DNA from: Methylobacterium sp. Leaf91
GTDB taxonomy: Bacteria > Pseudomonadota > Alphaproteobacteria > Rhizobiales > Beijerinckiaceae
Reading direction: 5' to 3'
DNA length: 64,000 bases
Assembly: GCF_001422815.1 (NCBI RefSeq)
Contig: NZ_LMMP01000052.1
Span: 7,501 to 71,500 of the forward strand
Below the pieces are notes generated by a model that ran no database searches, was not told where the DNA came from, and worked only from the letters and a program-made list of their open reading frames with translations. Shown in pieces: positions 26,191-34,906 of this stretch (the stretch's first letter is position 1; each line of letters starts with the position of its first letter). The translations under genes were made by a program, and so were the position numbers.

Positions 26191-26904
26191 TCAGGCCAAC
26201 TGCTCGATCATGCCATCGCGGATGGTGACGCGCCGGTCCATGCGGGCGGCGAGTTCCATGTTGTGGGTGGCGACGAGGGCCGCGAGGCCGGAGGCACGCA
26301 CCAGCGAGACAAGAATGCCGAACACATGCGCCGCCGTGTGCGGGTCGAGATTACCGGTGGGCTCATCGGCCAACAGCAGCCGCGGGCCGTTGGCGACCGC
26401 ACGAGCGATGGCGACGCGCTGCTGCTCGCCGCCCGATAATTCGGCCGGGCGGTGAACAAGGCGCTCCTTCAGGCCGAGGAAGCTCAGAAGTTCGGTGGCG
26501 CGCGCCTTGGCCTCCTTGGCGCCGAGGCCACGGATGAGCTGGGGCATCACCACGTTCTCCAGGGCCGAGAATTCCGGCAGGAGATGGTGGAACTGATAGA
26601 TGAAGCCCATCTCTTCGCGGCGGAACCGCGTGCGCTCGGCATCGGGCATCGCCGCCGTGGGCTGGCCGCCGATATAGACCTCGCCGCCATCGGGTCGCTC
26701 CAGCAGGCCCGCGAGATGCAGAAGCGTCGATTTTCCGGCCCCTGAGGGTGCCACCAGAGCCACGAGTTCGCCCGGCCAGATCGCGAGATCGGCCCCCCGC
26801 AGGATGTCGAGGGCTCCCGTTCCTTGCGCGTAGCGGCGTTCGACTTTGGCGAAGAACAGGGCCGGGACCGGCGGCGCGCCGGCCTCGTCGGCAGAGGTGG
26901 TCAT
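26191..26904 (-). CDS. lolD: Lipoprotein-releasing ABC transporter ATP-binding protein
   Basis: ATPase of the LolCDE complex, which extracts outer-membrane lipoproteins from the inner membrane (237 residues). Walker A is [11 protein letters not shown], the Q-loop follows, the ABC signature is LSGGEQQR, Walker B is [12 protein letters not shown] with the catalytic Glu, and the switch His is in ALVATHN. It lies 17 bases downstream of the permease gene in the same operon. FtsE- or MacB-type ATPases look similar, but pairing with a LolC-type permease settles the assignment. Confidence 0.94.
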   Translation of the reverse strand: MTTSADEAGAPPVPALFFAKVERRYAQGTGALDILRGADLAIWPGELVALVAPSGAGKSTLLHLAGLLERPDGGEVYIGGQPTAAMPDAERTRFRREEMGFIYQFHHLLPEFSALENVVMPQLIRGLGAKEAKARATELLSFLGLKERLVHRPAELSGGEQQRVAIARAVANGPRLLLADEPTGNLDPHTAAHVFGILVSLVRASGLAALVATHNMELAARMDRRVTIRDGMIEQLA

Positions 26905-26921
26905 GATGGTTGAATCTCCCC

Positions 26922-28226
26922 TCAGCCGTAACGCAGGGCCTGGACCGGATCGAGCCGGGCGGCGCGCCAGGAGGGATAGAGCGTCGCCACGAGCGACAGG
27001 GCGATGGAGGTGAGGACCACCACGGTGATCTCACTGGAATTCATCTCGGCCGGAATCTCCGCGAGGAACCGCACGGTTGGATCCCAGGCGGAGGGAAACA
27101 GGACCCGCTGGATCGGCTTGATGTTGATGGTGATGAGGACACCGAGTGCGAGGCCGCTCAGCGTCCCGACGACGCCGATCAGCGCCCCATTGATGAGGAA
27201 GACCCGCATCACCGTGCCGGGCGTGGCGCCCATCGTCCGCAGGATCGCGATATCGCTGGACTTGTCACGCACCAGCAGGATCAGGCCGGAGACGATGTTG
27301 AGGGTCGCCACCACAACGATCAGGCTGAGGATGAGGAACATCACGTTCCGCTCCACCTCCAGCGCCCCGAAGAAGGTTCGGTTGCGTTGGCGCCAGTCGG
27401 TGAGAAGCACGGGCCGCTCGGCCGCCATTTCGAGGTCGGGCCGCAATTGCGCCACCGCATCGGCGTTGTCGAGATAGACCTCGATGAGGCTGACATCGCT
27501 GTCACGGTTGAAGAAGGCCTGGGATTCGGCCAGCGGCATGAACACGAAGGTGGCGTCGAACTCGGTCATGCCGATCTCGAAGATCGCCTTCACCGTATAG
27601 GCCTTGGTGCGCGGCGCGGTGCCGAACGGTGTCGTCGCCCCCTTCGGGGTGGATAGGGTGATCTGGTCGCCGGCCTGGACGCCGAGGGACTCGGCGAGCC
27701 TTCGGCCGATGGCGACCCCGGTTCCGTCGTCGAATCCGTCGAGGGTGCCGCCCCGGATGGTCTTGGCGATGGACCCGATGGACCCGATGTCCTCGCCGCG
27801 GATACCCCGGACCAGCACGCCACTGCCGCCATAAGGCGAGGACGCGAAGGCCTGCCCTTCCACCAGCGGGATCGCCGAGCGGACGCCGGCCACTTTGGAG
27901 AGCCTGTCGGAAAGGTCGACGTAATCGGTGAACAGCTTGTCGATCGGCGTGACGAAGACGTGGCCGTTGATACCGACGATCTTGGAGAGCAGTTCGGTGC
28001 GGAACCCATTCATCACCGAGAGGACGATGATGAGGGTGGCGACGCCGAGGGCGATGCCCAGGACCGAGAAGAAGGCCACGACGGAGACGCCGCCGCCGCG
28101 CCGCCGGGCCCGCATGTAGCGCCCGGCAATGATCCATTCGAAGGCCGCGAAGGGCGGCGTGCTGCCGCGCTTGAACAGGCCGGAGAGACCCGCCAGCCGT
28201 TCCTTCACCGTCTCTGCCAGAGCCAT
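26922..28226 (-). CDS. lolC: Lipoprotein-releasing system permease LolC/LolE
   Basis: Permease of the Lol exporter (434 residues). A cytosolic start with [17 protein letters not shown] is followed by span 1 ([23 protein letters not shown]), a large periplasmic MacB/FtsX-type domain (about residues 75-285), and three C-terminal spans at about 295-425. Alphaproteobacteria have a single LolF-like hybrid rather than separate LolC and LolE, and this is the only permease here, so it may be the LolF type acting as a homodimer (inference from the family). proS ends 7 bases upstream. Confidence 0.93.
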   Translation of the reverse strand: MALAETVKERLAGLSGLFKRGSTPPFAAFEWIIAGRYMRARRRGGGVSVVAFFSVLGIALGVATLIIVLSVMNGFRTELLSKIVGINGHVFVTPIDKLFTDYVDLSDRLSKVAGVRSAIPLVEGQAFASSPYGGSGVLVRGIRGEDIGSIGSIAKTIRGGTLDGFDDGTGVAIGRRLAESLGVQAGDQITLSTPKGATTPFGTAPRTKAYTVKAIFEIGMTEFDATFVFMPLAESQAFFNRDSDVSLIEVYLDNADAVAQLRPDLEMAAERPVLLTDWRQRNRTFFGALEVERNVMFLILSLIVVVATLNIVSGLILLVRDKSSDIAILRTMGATPGTVMRVFLINGALIGVVGTLSGLALGVLITINIKPIQRVLFPSAWDPTVRFLAEIPAEMNSSEITVVVLTSIALSLVATLYPSWRAARLDPVQALRYG

Positions 28227-28233
28227 GCCGGCC

Positions 28234-29559
28234 TCAGTTCCGCTTCAGGCGCGAAATCAGGTCGATCGGTGCCACGCTCTCACGCTCGCCCCCGGCGCGG
28301 CGCTTGATCTCGACCTTGCCCTCGGCAAGGCCGCGCGGGCCCACCACGACCTGCCAGGGCAGGCCGATCAGATCGGCGGTGGCGAATTTCGCGCCCGGAC
28401 GCTCGTCGCGGTCGTCGTAGAGCACCGTCAGGCCGCTGGCCTCGAGGTTGGTCTGGATTTCGGCGCAAGCGGCATCGGTCGCCGCGTCTCCGGATTTCAG
28501 GTTGATGAGAGCGACGTCGAAGGGCGCCACGGAATCCGGCCAGATGATGCCGGCCTCGTCATGCGAGGCCTCGATGATCGCGGCCACCAGCCGGCTCGGG
28601 CCGATGCCGTAGGAACCCATATGAACGGGGCGGTCGACGCCGTCCGGTCCGGTCACCTTCGCGCCCATGGCCTCGGAATACTTGGTGCCGAAATAGAAGA
28701 TGTGCCCGACCTCGATGCCGCGCGCGGCCATCTGCTTGTCCTCGCCGACCTCGGCGAAGGCCGCCGGCTCATGCATCTCGGAGGTGGCGGCGTAGAGCGA
28801 GGTCCAGCGGTCGACAGTGCCCTGGAGGCCGGCGACATCATCGAAATCCGTAGTCACCGGCGGGACGTCGAAATCGAGATACTGCCGGTCGCAGAACACC
28901 TCGCTCTCGCCGGTCTGGGCCAGGATGATGAATTCGTGGCTGAGATCGCCGCCGATCGGTCCGGTATCGGCGCGCATGGGGATCGCCTTGAGACCGAGGC
29001 CGGCGAAAGTGCGCAGGTAGGCGACGAACATCTTGTTGTAGGCGTGCCGGGCGTTGGCCTGGTCGAGATCGAACGAATAGGCGTCCTTCATCAGGAATTC
29101 GCGCGAGCGCATGGTGCCGAAGCGCGGGCGTACTTCGTCCCGGAACTTCCACGAGATCTGGTAGAGGTTCTTCGGCAGGTCCTTGTAGGAGCGAACGCTG
29201 CCGCGGAAGATCTCGGTGATGACCTCCTCGGCCGTGGGGCCAAACAGCATCTCGCGGTCATGTCGGTCGGAAATGCGTAGCATCTCCTTGCCGTAAGCCT
29301 CGTAGCGGCCGGATTCCTTCCACAACTCCGCCGACTGGATCGACGGCATCAGCAGTTCGATGGCGCCGGACCGATCCTGCTCCTCGCGGACCACCGCGCA
29401 GACCCTGTTGAGCACGCGCAGCCCCAAGGGCAGCCAGGCATAGATGCCCGCCGCTTCCTGACGGATCAGGCCGGCCCGCAGCATCAGGCGGTGGGAGACG
29501 ATCTCCGCCTCCTTGGGCGTCTCGCGCAGGGTCGGCAGGAAATAGCGGGAGAGACGCAT
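28234..29559 (-). CDS. proS: Prolyl-tRNA synthetase
   Basis: Class II aminoacyl-tRNA synthetase charging tRNA-Pro (441 residues). The start [15 protein letters not shown], the motif 2 region [21 protein letters not shown] (shown in part) and motif 3 [13 protein letters not shown] are typical. It is the short alphaproteobacterial form lacking the ~180-residue editing insertion found in E. coli ProS, so correction of Ala-tRNA-Pro must rely on a separate factor. ATG 29559 gives the conserved start; a longer frame from 29616 has no support. It is the first gene after a 444-base spacer and starts the proS-lolC-lolD operon. Confidence 0.96.
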   Translation of the reverse strand: MRLSRYFLPTLRETPKEAEIVSHRLMLRAGLIRQEAAGIYAWLPLGLRVLNRVCAVVREEQDRSGAIELLMPSIQSAELWKESGRYEAYGKEMLRISDRHDREMLFGPTAEEVITEIFRGSVRSYKDLPKNLYQISWKFRDEVRPRFGTMRSREFLMKDAYSFDLDQANARHAYNKMFVAYLRTFAGLGLKAIPMRADTGPIGGDLSHEFIILAQTGESEVFCDRQYLDFDVPPVTTDFDDVAGLQGTVDRWTSLYAATSEMHEPAAFAEVGEDKQMAARGIEVGHIFYFGTKYSEAMGAKVTGPDGVDRPVHMGSYGIGPSRLVAAIIEASHDEAGIIWPDSVAPFDVALINLKSGDAATDAACAEIQTNLEASGLTVLYDDRDERPGAKFATADLIGLPWQVVVGPRGLAEGKVEIKRRAGGERESVAPIDLISRLKRN

Positions 29560-29756
29560 CGGGGGCCCTGGATCGTTTTGGAGCGCGATCGTACCGCGCA
29601 TCGTTGCGGGGCACACAACACATTGCGTTGGGAAAATACAAGCGTCCTGCGGCGTCGAGAAAAACGCCGGGTGGTCCGAAACTCGGGCATTCCGCGAAAC
29701 GAGAGCGAAAAACGCTCAACTCTTGCAAAAAAACGCCAGGAACCATCTCCGGAGAC

Positions 29757-29785
29757 GTGACAATGCGCAATCCAGTTCCTATAAG
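29757..29785 (+). promoter_or_regulatory. Sigma-70 promoter of rRNA type
   Basis: GTGACA and TATAAG are separated by exactly 17 bases, and the -10 is followed by GCGCC, the GC-rich discriminator typical of stringently controlled rRNA/tRNA promoters of Alphaproteobacteria. An A-rich tract lies upstream. No rRNA or tRNA follows. Confidence 0.65.
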
Positions 29786-29791
29786 CGCCAC

Positions 29792-29940
29792 CGTGATGGT
29801 CGCGACGCCCGGAGAGGCAGCGCGAGGTCCGAGTCTCGGGAGGAAATTTCAGCCGCCACGCCGTCAGAAATGCGTGAGATAAAATAGGCTGACACGTCAT
29901 CTGTCGTCTCAAAAAGCAAGGCGCGAGCCTTGCTTTTTTT
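29792..29940 (+). ncRNA. Candidate small RNA
   Basis: A strong promoter (29757-29785) and a strong rho-independent terminator (29911-29940) on the plus strand bound about 150 bases with no convincing coding frame. A 39-codon frame from an ATG at 29764 would start inside the promoter. It does not resemble 4.5S, tmRNA, RNase P or 5S RNA by eye. An alternative is that the hairpin only ends the opposite-strand mce-DUF1467 transcript and that the promoter match is fortuitous. Confidence 0.5.
29911..29940. terminator. Bidirectional rho-independent terminator
   Basis: AAAAAGCAAGGC and GCCTTGCTTTTTTT pair around a GCGA-type loop. On the plus strand it ends in a run of seven or more T; on the minus strand in five. 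It can end the candidate small RNA and the minus-strand nuo-to-DUF1467 block. Confidence 0.88.
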
Positions 29941-30003
29941 ATGGCCGACGTGGCTCTCCGGGTGTGGACGCAGGACGATCCGACACCTCGCCGGATCGCG
30001 GCG

Positions 30004-30348
30004 CTAGAGCCCCGACAACTCGAAGATCGGGATGACGACGAGAAACACGACGCTGGCGAGGAGCGTCGTCCAAATCGCCTTCTCGCGCAGCCGCGGCGCC
30101 GCGGGCGCCCCCGGGTCCTGTCCCGGCACGATCAGCGACGGGTCCGTCTCGACCTGATTGCGGATGGGCAGGATGACGAAGAGCAGCGTCCACCAGACCA
30201 CGAAATAGAGGGCAAAGGCTCCGAACACCGTCAGCTTGAACAACACGACGGAGAGGATCGCCACCGCCGAGACGATGACGATCATGGTGGCCAGCGTCCG
30301 CCAGATCGTGGCCGAGACAGTCTGAACGAGGGCGCTCACGCCGCTCAC
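30004..30348 (-). CDS. DUF1467 family membrane protein
   Basis: A 114-residue protein of the DUF1467 family, found next to mce and proS in most Rhizobiales. Two or three hydrophobic segments are visible: about residues 18-38, 42-62 (FGAFALYFVVWWTLLFVILPI) and 92-112. PIRNQVETDP after the second span is the family signature. Function is not established. The start is GTG 30348, and the mce stop overlaps it by four bases, so translation is coupled. It is followed by a strong terminator. Confidence 0.87.
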   Translation of the reverse strand: MSGVSALVQTVSATIWRTLATMIVIVSAVAILSVVLFKLTVFGAFALYFVVWWTLLFVILPIRNQVETDPSLIVPGQDPGAPAAPRLREKAIWTTLLASVVFLVVIPIFELSGL

Positions 30349-30749
30349 ACCTGCTCCAGTTCAACCAGGGTGCCGAGGAAATCCTTGGGGTGGAGGAACA
30401 GCACCGGCTTGCCGTGAGCGCCGATCTTCGGTTCGCCGGTACCGAGGACGCGGGCACCCTGAGCCTTCAGTTTGTCACGGGCGGCGATGATGTCGTCGAC
30501 CTCGTAGCAGACATGGTGCACGCCGCCATTGGGGTTGCGTTCCACGAAGCTCTCGATGGGCGAACCCTCGCCCAACGGCGACATCAACTCGACCTTGCTG
30601 TTTGGCAGGTTCACGAAAACCACCGTGACGCCGTGCTCCGGCTGCGGCAGGGGCTCGGTGAGCGTGGCGCCGAGGGTGTCACGATAGATGGCACAGGCCG
30701 CGTCGAGGTCGCGCACGGCGATGGCCACGTGGTTCAGGCGTCCGATCAT
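30345..30749 (-). CDS. mce: Methylmalonyl-CoA epimerase
   Basis: Interconverts the R and S forms of methylmalonyl-CoA (134 residues), part of propionyl-CoA use and of the ethylmalonyl-CoA pathway in methylotrophs. It is a VOC/glyoxalase-fold protein: LNHVAIAVRDLDAACAIYRD at the start, GVHHVCYEVDDI in the middle and FLHPKDFLGTLVELEQ at the end, including the metal-binding His and Glu. ATG 30749 has GGGAG 8 bases upstream. The gene's stop overlaps the DUF1467 start. Confidence 0.94.
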   Translation of the reverse strand: MIGRLNHVAIAVRDLDAACAIYRDTLGATLTEPLPQPEHGVTVVFVNLPNSKVELMSPLGEGSPIESFVERNPNGGVHHVCYEVDDIIAARDKLKAQGARVLGTGEPKIGAHGKPVLFLHPKDFLGTLVELEQV

Positions 30750-30786
30750 GGTCTGCTCCCTTCTGTGCGTCATCTGTGCGCGCATT

Positions 30787-30892
30787 CCCCTCCCCCTTGC
30801 GGGGAGGGGTTAGGGGTGGGGGTGGCTCCGAAGAGGTTGCGCCCTGTCCTGAACCACCCCTACCCTCATTCCCTCCCCACAAGGGGGAGGGA
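30787..30892. repeat. Long intergenic inverted repeat
   Basis: Between rnj and mce, a 39-base left arm (30787-30825, CCCCTCCCCCTTGCGGGGAG...) pairs imperfectly with a right arm (30854-30892, ...CCCTCCCCACAAGGGGGAGG). Each arm also folds on itself. It belongs to the same general class as the palindromes at 9697 and 15088 and probably is a non-autonomous mobile repeat. Confidence 0.75.
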
Positions 30893-30899
30893 GGCGGCA

Positions 30900-32573
30900 T
30901 CACACCTCCACGACCTGCACGTGGCAGGCGGGCTTCTTGCCCCAGGCTTCGTTCACGGCCGAGCGGATCGCACGATCGACGGCCTTCTCGACCGCTTCGG
31001 CATCCTTACGCTTCTGCTTCGACAGGCCGCTGAGGGTCCGCGACACGGCTTCGACGGCGACGTCGAGCATCGGCTGGCCGTTCTTGCCGCGATTGGGCAG
31101 GCCCATGATGTCGATGGCCGGCTCACCGAGAACCTCACCCTGGACGTCGATGGCGATGGCGACCGAGACGACACCGGCCTGAGACAGCTTGCGCCGCTCG
31201 GGGATCGCGCGATCCTTCGCATCGATCAGGATGTTGCCATCCTTGAACAGACGCCCGGCTTTCACGTGGTCGGTGATCTCCGGCGTGCCGGGGGCGAGGC
31301 GCACGACACTGCCGTTGCGGGCCTTGACCACGTTGCCGACACCCTGGGCCAGGGCGAAGCGGGCATGCTCGTCGAGATGGAGCGCCTCGCCGTGGACGGG
31401 AATCGCCGTCCTCGGCCGGGTCCAGGCATACATCTCAGCCATTTCGTCGCGGCGGGGATGGCCCGAGACGTGGACGAGCTTCGTCCGGTCGGTCACCACC
31501 TCGATGCCGGCATTGACCAGATCGTTGATGATTGCGCCCACCGCCCGCTCGTTGCCCGGAATGGCGCGAGACGAGAAGATCACGCGGTCGCCGGCGGCCA
31601 GCGTCACGTCGGGATGGTCGTCGCGGGAGACGCGGGCGAGCGCAGCGCGCTCCTCGCCCTGCGACCCGGTGAGCAGGCAGACCACCTTGTCGCGCGGCAG
31701 GTAGCCGTAGCTGTCGGCCGAGCGGAAATCCGGCAGGCCGTCGAGGAAGCCGCATTCGCGGGCGACACCGATCACCCGGTCCATGGCCCTGCCGACGGCG
31801 ACGACCTCGCGGCCGCAATCACGCGCGGCTTCCGCCACCGCCCGCATGCGGGCGACGTTGGAGGCGAAGGTGGTGACGGCGACCCGGTGAGGCGCCTCTG
31901 CGATGAGCTCACGCAGGGTGGCGGCGACCTCGGCCTCGCTCGGGCTGCGGCCCTCGCGCACGACGTTGGTCGAATCGCTGATCATGGCGATGATGCCCTC
32001 GTCGCCCAGCTTGCGGAACGAGGCTTCCGAGGTGACGTCGCCGAGGATCGGCGTGGCGTCGAGCTTCCAATCGCCCGTATGCAGGACGAGGCCATGCGCC
32101 GTGCGGATCGCGACAGCGTTCGATTCCGGGATCGAATGCGAGACCGGAACATATTCGATCTCGAACGGACCGACGGTCACCGGCTTGTGCGCGGCGATCT
32201 CGCGCAGGATCACCTTCGGGGCGCCTGGCTCACTCAGGCGACGCGCCTCGAGCAGGTTCTTGGCGAAGCGGGTGGCGTAGACCGGAGCCTTCAACTTGGG
32301 CCACAATTCACCGATCGCGCCGATATGATCCTCGTGCGCGTGGGTAATGAAGATGGCGAGGAGATCGTCCTTGCGCTCCTCGATGAAGCTGAGATCGGGA
32401 AACATCAGGTCGATGCCCGGGAAGCCCTCTTCCCCGGCAAAGCCCATTCCGCAATCGACCATGATCCATTTCCGGCGCTTTTCCGGCCCGAAGCCGTAGA
32501 GCGCCGCGTTCATGCCGATCTCGCCCACGCCGCCGAGCGGCACGAAGACGAGTTCGTCTTGCCCTGTCGTCAT
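30900..32573 (-). CDS. rnj: Ribonuclease J
   Basis: Metallo-beta-lactamase/beta-CASP ribonuclease (557 residues) that degrades mRNA and matures rRNA in bacteria lacking some RNase E functions. The metal site is THAHEDHIGAIGE; further signatures are VSHSIPESNAVAI, SDSTNVVREGRSPSE, LLTGSQGEERAAL (beta-CASP) and HVSGHPRRDEM. ATG 32573 is chosen (GAGG 9 bases upstream) over the GTG three bases earlier. It is co-oriented with birA upstream (12 bases away), and a repeat separates it from mce. Confidence 0.95.
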   Translation of the reverse strand: MTTGQDELVFVPLGGVGEIGMNAALYGFGPEKRRKWIMVDCGMGFAGEEGFPGIDLMFPDLSFIEERKDDLLAIFITHAHEDHIGAIGELWPKLKAPVYATRFAKNLLEARRLSEPGAPKVILREIAAHKPVTVGPFEIEYVPVSHSIPESNAVAIRTAHGLVLHTGDWKLDATPILGDVTSEASFRKLGDEGIIAMISDSTNVVREGRSPSEAEVAATLRELIAEAPHRVAVTTFASNVARMRAVAEAARDCGREVVAVGRAMDRVIGVARECGFLDGLPDFRSADSYGYLPRDKVVCLLTGSQGEERAALARVSRDDHPDVTLAAGDRVIFSSRAIPGNERAVGAIINDLVNAGIEVVTDRTKLVHVSGHPRRDEMAEMYAWTRPRTAIPVHGEALHLDEHARFALAQGVGNVVKARNGSVVRLAPGTPEITDHVKAGRLFKDGNILIDAKDRAIPERRKLSQAGVVSVAIAIDVQGEVLGEPAIDIMGLPNRGKNGQPMLDVAVEAVSRTLSGLSKQKRKDAEAVEKAVDRAIRSAVNEAWGKKPACHVQVVEV

Positions 32574-32585
32574 CACTGTTCAACC

Positions 32586-33446
32586 TCAAGCCGCCGTCGC
32601 GGCCGAACCCAAATGCACCTCGCCCGCCGTCACGGTCCGTCGCGTCCCATCATCCGATCGGACGACGAGCCGCCCCGCCTCGTCGATCGTCTCGAAAATT
32701 CCTTGCACGATCTCGCCGCCCGTTCGCACCGAGACCGGTGCGCCGATCCCGGCGGCGTCATCGAGCCAAAGCTCACGGATCGATGAAAACCCGCGGCCTC
32801 GATTCCAGCGTCGCGCTGCAACGACGATCTCATCCGACAGATGGTCGAACAGATCCTCGGCGCGCGGTTCGTGCTTTATCTGACTGAGGCTTGTCGCGGG
32901 ATAAGGCAAGTCCTGCGGTGACGCGGCGACGTTGACGCCGAACCCGATCACCGCCGAGCGACGCCCGCCCGGATGAGTTTCCGCCTCCAGGAGAAGGCCC
33001 GCGAGCTTGGCACCCGATGCCAGCACGTCATTGGGCCATTTGAGGCGGAAGGGGCTTGCCCGACCGGACGTCCGATCCTCGATCCCATCCTGAGGTGCCA
33101 TGCCGGCCGCCTCGAGGTGGCGTGGCCCGATCGTTCTCTTCAAGGCGGAAATCAACGCGACACCCGCTACGAAGCCCAAGCTCGGAACCTGTTCCGGATC
33201 GACGTCCGAAACCGGCCAGAGCAAGCTGGCACTGAGGTTGCCCGGCAACGACGTCCATGCGCTCCCCCTGCGGCCACGCCCCGCTTCCTGCCGGAGCGCG
33301 ACAACCCACAGGGGGCCCCTTTCACCCTCGCGTGACAGCTCCATCGCCCGAGTGTTGGTGGAGCCGAGGCTCTCGTAAACGTGAAGCCGATGCCCGGCTG
33401 CTCTCGCAGCCGGGCCGAGCCGATAATCCGGCCTTTCGAGAGACAA
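32586..33446 (-). CDS. birA: Biotin--[acetyl-CoA-carboxylase] ligase
   Basis: Attaches biotin to biotin-carrier proteins (about 286 residues). Recognisable are HVYESLGSTNTRAMEL, the RQEAGRGRRGSAW nucleotide loop (GRGRRG), LKWPNDVL and KLAGLLLE, and the C-terminal SH3-like domain with GTRRTVTAGEVHLG. It lacks an N-terminal DNA-binding domain, so it is not a BirA-type repressor. The start is uncertain: TTG 33446 avoids overlap with nuoN and is chosen; a frame start at 33506 would overlap nuoN by 56 bases. The gene follows nuoN directly, a linkage common in Rhizobiales. Confidence 0.9.
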   Translation of the reverse strand: MSLERPDYRLGPAARAAGHRLHVYESLGSTNTRAMELSREGERGPLWVVALRQEAGRGRRGSAWTSLPGNLSASLLWPVSDVDPEQVPSLGFVAGVALISALKRTIGPRHLEAAGMAPQDGIEDRTSGRASPFRLKWPNDVLASGAKLAGLLLEAETHPGGRRSAVIGFGVNVAASPQDLPYPATSLSQIKHEPRAEDLFDHLSDEIVVAARRWNRGRGFSSIRELWLDDAAGIGAPVSVRTGGEIVQGIFETIDEAGRLVVRSDDGTRRTVTAGEVHLGSAATAA

Positions 33447-33450
33447 AATC

Positions 33451-34893
33451 CTAGAACAGCGACTTGGCCGCGGCACCTGCCGCGCTGACAAGGGGAGAGG
33501 GCACAAGGAAGAACAGGACCACGACGGCGCTCGAGAGACCGAGCACGATGCGCAGGCCGGGCGGCATCACTTCGTAGGGAGCTTGCGGCTCGTCAAAATA
33601 CATCACCTTGACCAGACGCAGGTAATAGAACGCGCCGACCACCGAGGTCACGACGCCGATCACCGCGAGGCCCACGAGATCGGCCTTGATGGCGGCGGCG
33701 AAGACATAGAACTTGCCGAAGAAGCCGGCGAGCGGCGGGATGCCGGCGAGTGAGAACATCATCGCGGCGAGGCAGAAGGCCATGACCGGATGTGTCCGGG
33801 AAAGACCGGAAAGATCGTCGACCGTCTCGTACATCTGGCCGCCGCGACGCAGCGAGAGAAGCACGGCGAAGGCGCCGAGCGTCATGGCAAGATAGATGAT
33901 CATGTAGATCACCACGCCTCGGATCCCCTCCTCCGAGGCAGCGGCGAGACCGATGAGGGCGTAACCGATATTGCCGATGGAGGAATAGGCCATCAGGCGC
34001 TTGATCGAGCGCTGGCCGATGGCCGCGAAAGAACCGAGCGTCATCGAAGCGATGGCGACGAAAACGATGATCTGCTGCCAGATCGCGGTCACGTCCGGGA
34101 AGGCGCCGATGAAAACCCGCACGGTCATGGCGACGGCGGCCATCTTCGGCGCGGAGGCGAAGAACGCCGTCACAGGAGTGGGCGACCCTTCGTAGACGTC
34201 CGGTGTCCACATGTGGAACGGCACGGCAGACATCTTGAAGGCGACGCCCGCAGCGACGAACACGATGCCCAGCACGATGCCGAAACCGGCATTGTCGTTC
34301 AGTGCCGAGACGATGCCGGGGAAGGAGACGGTGCCGGTGAAGCCGTAGACCAGTGACGAGCCATAGAGCAGCATGCCGGAAGACAAGGCTCCAAGGACGA
34401 AATACTTCAGCCCGGCCTCGGTGGATTTCAGGTTGTCCCGGTGGAAGGCGGCGATCACGTAAGCAGCAAGCGACTGCAGTTCGAGGCCGAGATAGAGGGC
34501 GATCAAATCGTTGGCGGAGGCCATCACCATCATGCCGATGGTGCAGAGCACGATCAGGATCGGGAACTCGAACCGGTCGATGCGTTCGCGCTGAAAATAG
34601 TCGCGCGAGAGCAGGATCGTGGCGGCCGAGCCGAGCAGAATCAGCGCCTTCATCACCTTCGAGAAGTTGTCGATGATGAACGACCCGTTGAGGGTCGTGA
34701 TCTTGGCACCCGACTGCGACACGACCACGAAGAAGGCGAGAATCAACAGGATGAGCGCGCCGACATTGATGCTCTCCACCGAGCGCTCACCCCGGAAGGC
34801 GCCGTAGAGAATCAGTCCGAGCACGCCGATCGCGAGGATCAGCTCGGGCATTACCGGCGAGAGAGAGGGCAGGACAGCCTGGATAGCGGTCAT
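33451..34893 (-). CDS. nuoN: NADH-quinone oxidoreductase subunit N
   Basis: Antiporter-like proton-pumping subunit of respiratory complex I, membrane arm (480 residues). About 14 hydrophobic segments; the core helices carry LYLGLELQSLAAYV with the essential Glu and the VPFHMWTPDVYEG segment, with lysines on the broken helices as usual. Last gene of the nuoA-N operon, 13 bases after nuoM. The order nuoN-birA-rnj-mce continues on the same strand. Confidence 0.97.
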   Translation of the reverse strand: MTAIQAVLPSLSPVMPELILAIGVLGLILYGAFRGERSVESINVGALILLILAFFVVVSQSGAKITTLNGSFIIDNFSKVMKALILLGSAATILLSRDYFQRERIDRFEFPILIVLCTIGMMVMASANDLIALYLGLELQSLAAYVIAAFHRDNLKSTEAGLKYFVLGALSSGMLLYGSSLVYGFTGTVSFPGIVSALNDNAGFGIVLGIVFVAAGVAFKMSAVPFHMWTPDVYEGSPTPVTAFFASAPKMAAVAMTVRVFIGAFPDVTAIWQQIIVFVAIASMTLGSFAAIGQRSIKRLMAYSSIGNIGYALIGLAAASEEGIRGVVIYMIIYLAMTLGAFAVLLSLRRGGQMYETVDDLSGLSRTHPVMAFCLAAMMFSLAGIPPLAGFFGKFYVFAAAIKADLVGLAVIGVVTSVVGAFYYLRLVKVMYFDEPQAPYEVMPPGLRIVLGLSSAVVVLFFLVPSPLVSAAGAAAKSLF

Positions 34894-34906
34894 CTTACGT
34901 CGACCT

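Larger units (their letters stand above)
29560..30003. other. Spacer between proS and the DUF1467 gene
   Basis: A 444-base spacer in an otherwise tight gene block. It contains, on the proS side, three AAAAACGC direct repeats (about 29660, 29707 and 29730), a strong plus-strand promoter at 29757-29785, and a strong terminator hairpin at 29911-29940. proS probably has its own promoter here. Confidence 0.7.

Noticed and set aside
29764-29880. 39-codon frame starting with ATG at 29764
   Set aside because: The ATG lies between the -35 and -10 boxes of the promoter, so it would not be in the transcript; composition is not protein-like.
30390-32786. A 798-codon open frame on the plus strand opposite rnj and birA
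   Set aside because: It is antisense to well-supported genes; its translation is Arg/His/Asp-rich without any recognisable domain, an effect of high-GC codon bias.
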